This document shows, piece after piece, positions 60,749-64,000 of a DNA stretch of 64,000 nucleotides. Made by a program: the position numbers and the translations under genes. The number at the start of each line of letters is the position of its first letter. Position 1 is the first letter of the stretch. The stretch lies in the NCBI RefSeq assembly GCF_034670185.1, contig NZ_JAXMNY010000001.1, forward strand, positions 248,001-312,000. The letters run 5' to 3'. A model generated the notes under the pieces. It made no database searches. It was given only the letters and a program-made list of their open reading frames with translations, and was not told where the DNA came from. Source of the DNA: Nisaea sp. (GTDB lineage: Bacteria > Pseudomonadota > Alphaproteobacteria > Thalassobaculales > Thalassobaculaceae).

Positions 60749-61829
60749 TCACACGACGCAAACGCCAGCCGCAACCTCTCAGACCGATGAAGCGCGCCGA
60801 CAGATCGAGATCTGCAATGCCTGCCGCTATTGCGAGGGCTATTGCTCTGTCTTCCCCGCGATCACCCGGCAACGCGCCTTTGCCGATGGCGATATCACCC
60901 AGCTTGCCAACCTCTGCCACAATTGCCGGGGCTGCTATTACGCCTGCCAATATACCGAGCCGCATGAATTTGCGATCAACCTACCGAAAGCGCTGGCCGA
61001 GGCGCGTGCCGATAGCTGGGAACGGTTTGCCTGGCCGGGCTTCCTGGCGGGGCCGTTCCACCGCAGCGGCGTTGCCATCGCGGTCGCGCTCATCGTTGGG
61101 TTGGCAGCACTGTTCTGGGCGGCGCAGGCACTGAAGCCCGCCGGTGGGGAAGGCTTCTATGCCGTGATGTCCCACACCATCATGGTGTCGATTTTCACCC
61201 CGGCTTTCCTGCTGCCGCTGCTGGCGATTTTCGTCGGCTTGCGCGCCTATTGGCGCGAGGTCGGCGGGCAGCCTGTCAGTCTCGCGCATCTCAAGGCGGC
61301 TTTCGCCGACGCGGTCAAGCTGAAGAACCTCTCCGGGGGCGCGGCGGAAGGCTGCAACTTCGAGAAGGGTGATCGCTTCACCAATGTCCGGCGCTGGCAC
61401 CATCAGGCGGTGATGTACGGCTTCCTGCTCTGCTTCGCTTCAACCGGTTCGGCCACGCTGATGCACTATCTCCTCGATATGCCTGCGCCTTACGGGCTGT
61501 TTTCCCTGCCCAAGCTGCTCGGCATCCCGGGCGGCCTGCTGCTGACCCTTGGCGGTCTTGGCATGGCGGTGCTGAAGACGCGGGGCGAGAAGGATCTCGG
61601 CGCGCCCGCACTCTGGGGTGGGGAAATGGCTTTCGTGCTGTTGCTGAGCTTTACCGGCGCCAGTGGTCTCGCCCTCTATGCAGCGACCGGCACGGCGGCG
61701 GTGTCCGTCCTCTTGCCGCTGCATCTCGGCGCCGTGCTGACCTTCTTCCTGCTCGCGCCCTATTCGAAGATGGTGCACGGATTCTACCGCTTGGCGGCAC
61801 TGGTGCGGGACGCGCAGCAGAAGTCCTAG
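60738..61829 (+). CDS. TcuB-like iron-sulfur membrane protein
   Basis: The 363-residue protein matches TcuB, which re-oxidises the FAD of TcuA and passes electrons to the quinone pool. Two 4Fe-4S cluster motifs occur at Cys26/29/32/36 (CNACRYCEGYC) and Cys60/63/66/70 (CHNCRGCYYAC). About six to seven helices follow, with histidines in VRRWHHQAVMYGFLLCF that may bind haem. Translation is coupled to the TcuA-like gene. A strong terminator follows. Confidence 0.9.
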   Translation: MPLDHTTQTPAATSQTDEARRQIEICNACRYCEGYCSVFPAITRQRAFADGDITQLANLCHNCRGCYYACQYTEPHEFAINLPKALAEARADSWERFAWPGFLAGPFHRSGVAIAVALIVGLAALFWAAQALKPAGGEGFYAVMSHTIMVSIFTPAFLLPLLAIFVGLRAYWREVGGQPVSLAHLKAAFADAVKLKNLSGGAAEGCNFEKGDRFTNVRRWHHQAVMYGFLLCFASTGSATLMHYLLDMPAPYGLFSLPKLLGIPGGLLLTLGGLGMAVLKTRGEKDLGAPALWGGEMAFVLLLSFTGASGLALYAATGTAAVSVLLPLHLGAVLTFFLLAPYSKMVHGFYRLAALVRDAQQKS

Positions 61830-61851
61830 AAGAGATCGTTAGGCAAAGAAA

Positions 61852-61884
61852 AAGCCCCGCGCCGAATGGCGCGGGGCTTCTTTT
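61852..61884. terminator. Rho-independent terminator after TcuB-like gene
   Basis: AAGCCCCGCGCC and GGCGCGGGGCTT form a perfect 12-base stem with a GAAT loop, followed by CTTTT. A-rich sequence on the left (AAAGAAAA) means it may also act for the convergent - strand gene that ends at 61905. Confidence 0.92.
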
Positions 61885-61904
61885 ATGCGTGTGAAGCGGT
61901 GTTT

Positions 61905-64000
61905 CTATTCCGCCGCCATCTTTGTCGCGTCCAGCTTTTCCAGGACCTTCGGCGGAGACATCGGCAGGCTGTAGAAGCGGATGCCGAGGGCGTTGTAGAC
62001 CGCGTTCCTGATCGCTCCCAGCGGCGGGACCAGCGGGACCTCGCCGACGCCGCGGACACCCTGCGGGTGTTTCGGGTTCGGGACTTCGATGATCACGTTG
62101 TCCAGCATCGGCAAATCGGAGCAGACCGGCATCCGATAGTCGAGGAAGCCTGCGTTATCGACCTTGCCGTCCTTGTTGTAGATGTACTCTTCATTCAGGG
62201 CCCAGCCGATACCCTGAGCGGCGCCGCCCTGCATCTGGCCTTCGACATAGTCCGGATGGATGGCCTTGCCGACATCCTGGAATGAGGTGTAGCGGATCAC
62301 GCGGACGATCCCGAGATCGGTATCGACCTCGACGTCGCAGATATGGGTCGCGAAGCCACCTTCGGCGCCGGCGGTGTTGAGCTGTTTGCCTGCACCGATC
62401 GGCCCGCCGGTCTCGTTAGACCGCGCCGCCAGTTCCTTGAGCGTCAGGGGCTCGAACTTGCCGGCGTTGTCGCCTGCCGGGCGGGCTGCGCCGTCAGACC
62501 AGGTAACCGCGTCGGCCGGGATGCCCCATATCTTGGCGGCGAGACCACGGAGCCGTTCGATCACTTCTTCAGTCGACTGGGTGACCACCATGGCCGAGGC
62601 AAACAGCACCCGGCTGCCGCCGGTCAGGTTGCTGTAGCCGATGGTCGCGGTGTCGCCGATCAGAACCGAGACCCGGCGATAGTCGATGCCGAGCAACTCG
62701 GCGGTGATGTTGGCGATGGACGCACGGGAGCCGCCGATATCCGGATGGCCCGTGGTGACGACGACGTTGCCGTCCTCTGTGATGTTCACCTGGGCACTGG
62801 ACTCGCCACCGGCATTGAACCAGTAACCGCTGGCAACGCCGCGACCCTGGAACTTGCCGAGAGGAGCTTTGTAGTGCTCATGCGCGAGTGCGGCCTTCAC
62901 CGTCTCGGCATAGCCCATGACCGGATAGACCGGGCCGTGCGCGGCCTTGGTTCCCTGTTTGGCGGCGTTCTTGAGACGCAGCTCCAGCGGATCCATGCCG
63001 AGTTTCTCGGCAACCTCGTCCAGCACGCATTCGACCGAATAAGCACCGATAGGCGCGCCCGGGGCCCGGTAGGCGGCAACCTTGGACCGATTGGAAACCA
63101 CGTCATAGCCGAAAGTATGGACGTTCGGGATATCGTACGGCGCGAAGCAGCAGCCGCAGGCACCGCGGATCGGTGAGCCCGGGAAGGCGCCTGCCTGCAG
63201 GTAATGCACGGCCTGCCCGGCCACGATGGTGCCGTCTTTCTTGGCGCCGATCTTGACCATGCTCTTGGCGCCGGAGGTTGGGCCGGACGCCCGCATGACT
63301 TCCTCGCGGCTCATTACCATCTTTACCGGACGGCCGGATTTCTTCGACAGCATGACCGCAACCGGTTCCAGATAGATAATCGTCTTGCCGCCGAAGCCGC
63401 CACCGATCTCGGCCGGGATTGCGCGAATGTCGCTCTGCGGGATGCCGGTCAGGAACGCGGTCATCGCCCGGACCATGAACTGGCCCTGGCTGGAGCTCCA
63501 GATCGTCGTCTTGTTGTCGGCGCTCACGCTGACGAGGCAGGCATGGGGCTCGATATAGCCCTGATGCACCGGCCTTGTGTCGAAGCTCCGCTCGACGATC
63601 ACATCGGCTTCGTCGAAACCGGCATCGATATCGCCCAGCGTGTGCTCAAGCGTACCGGCAATGTTCGAGGGCTTGCCTTCGAACTCGATGAAGTCATGCA
63701 GGATCGGTGCGTCGTCCGCGATGGCGTCGTCGATCTCGATGGCCCAGGGCAGGACCTCGTAATCGACTTCGATCAGCTCACAGGCCTTGGCTGCGATCTC
63801 GCTTGACGTAGCGGCAACGGATGCAACCGGATGGCCGTGGAACAGGGCTTTTTCGCGCGCCATCACGTTGCGGCACATCCAGCGCATGTCCTGAATGCCA
63901 AGCGGCACCGGCGTATGGACAGAGAAATCGACAAGGTCCTTAGCGGTGACAACGGCCTTCACACCGGGCAGTGCCTCGGCCTTGGAAGTGTCGATGGAGC
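61905..64000 (-). CDS. Third molybdopterin-binding oxidoreductase subunit, 5' end outside window
   Basis: This is a xanthine-oxidase family large subunit with at least 698 residues in the window; the frame is open to the right edge (EALPGVKAVVTAKDLVD), so the start lies beyond 64000. Marks are IGGGFGGKTIIYLEP, the cofactor loop AAYRAPGAPIGAYS, GHPDIGGSRASIAN, GYSNLTGGSRVL and GVRGVGEVPLVPP with the terminal Glu. The AYRAPGAP loop is typical of nicotinate/aldehyde-type hydroxylases rather than XDH or CO dehydrogenase. Partner subunits may lie outside the window. It is convergent with the TcuB-like gene. Confidence 0.9.
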   Translation of the reverse strand, partial: SIDTSKAEALPGVKAVVTAKDLVDFSVHTPVPLGIQDMRWMCRNVMAREKALFHGHPVASVAATSSEIAAKACELIEVDYEVLPWAIEIDDAIADDAPILHDFIEFEGKPSNIAGTLEHTLGDIDAGFDEADVIVERSFDTRPVHQGYIEPHACLVSVSADNKTTIWSSSQGQFMVRAMTAFLTGIPQSDIRAIPAEIGGGFGGKTIIYLEPVAVMLSKKSGRPVKMVMSREEVMRASGPTSGAKSMVKIGAKKDGTIVAGQAVHYLQAGAFPGSPIRGACGCCFAPYDIPNVHTFGYDVVSNRSKVAAYRAPGAPIGAYSVECVLDEVAEKLGMDPLELRLKNAAKQGTKAAHGPVYPVMGYAETVKAALAHEHYKAPLGKFQGRGVASGYWFNAGGESSAQVNITEDGNVVVTTGHPDIGGSRASIANITAELLGIDYRRVSVLIGDTATIGYSNLTGGSRVLFASAMVVTQSTEEVIERLRGLAAKIWGIPADAVTWSDGAARPAGDNAGKFEPLTLKELAARSNETGGPIGAGKQLNTAGAEGGFATHICDVEVDTDLGIVRVIRYTSFQDVGKAIHPDYVEGQMQGGAAQGIGWALNEEYIYNKDGKVDNAGFLDYRMPVCSDLPMLDNVIIEVPNPKHPQGVRGVGEVPLVPPLGAIRNAVYNALGIRFYSLPMSPPKVLEKLDATKMAAE

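Noticed and set aside
1..64000. CRISPR array, tRNA/rRNA genes, insertion sequences, prophage
   Set aside because: No regular repeat-spacer pattern, transposase, integrase, phage structural gene or cloverleaf-like sequence was seen on reading; a dedicated tRNA scan would be decisive.

Overview
The window is high-GC, gene-dense bacterial DNA. Protein content (RND pump with PadR repressor, CO-dehydrogenase-like molybdoenzymes, a full purine-to-ureide pathway, TcuAB, NitT/TauT and nucleoside-type ABC importers, AtuA, UbiH) and frequent ATGA/GTGA overlaps suggest an alphaproteobacterium, probably a free-living Rhodospirillales-like organism. This taxonomic guess is inference. About 56 protein genes are supported. 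I saw no rRNA, tRNA, CRISPR array, insertion sequence or prophage.

Layout. 1-6.1 kb: end of an MFS transporter, a secreted DsbA-like protein, a BepA-like M48 peptidase, a gamma-glutamyltransferase-like lipoprotein and an aminotransferase. 6.1-11.1 kb: an RND efflux operon under a PadR regulator whose promoter carries two perfect palindromes. 11.2-15.9 kb: an operon for a CoxL-like molybdopterin subunit, a thiamine-diphosphate enzyme and an SDR protein. 16-22.6 kb: hypotheticals, AtuA and its partner, a DEDDh exonuclease, a cyclic-nucleotide-binding protein and two membrane transporters. 22.7-27.7 kb: a second lone CoxL-like subunit, a glutathione transferase, a 1-Cys peroxiredoxin and a beta-hydroxyacid dehydrogenase flanked by two copies of a short palindromic repeat.

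27.9-32.8 kb is the most intriguing block. It holds an MDR dehydrogenase, a PTPS/QueD-fold protein lacking the usual catalytic residues, a GT4 glycosyltransferase and a methyltransferase in one overlapping + operon, facing a RibD-C-type reductase and a creatininase-family amidohydrolase on the - strand. The families point to chemistry on a GTP-derived pteridine or pyrimidine that is then glycosylated and methylated. I cannot assign it to a described pathway.

33-36 kb carries a secreted hypothetical, a UbiH-like monooxygenase and an XRE regulator. 36-51 kb is a purine catabolic island: guanine deaminase, xanthine dehydrogenase XdhABC, a nucleoside/purine-type ABC importer without its binding protein, urate oxidase PuuD, HIU hydrolase, an allantoinase-OHCU decarboxylase fusion, ureidoglycine aminohydrolase, ureidoglycolate lyase and a LysR regulator. 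Together these run guanine or xanthine to urate, allantoin, ureidoglycolate and glyoxylate; only allantoate amidohydrolase is absent.

51-64 kb: an unusual HTH protein, then a second catabolic locus with a ThDP enzyme, an FAH-family hydrolase, a GntR regulator, a NitT/TauT-type ABC importer with two permeases, and TcuA/TcuB-like proteins. The same perfect palindrome lies before the ThDP gene and before the TcuA gene, suggesting one regulon. A third molybdopterin subunit gene runs off the right edge.
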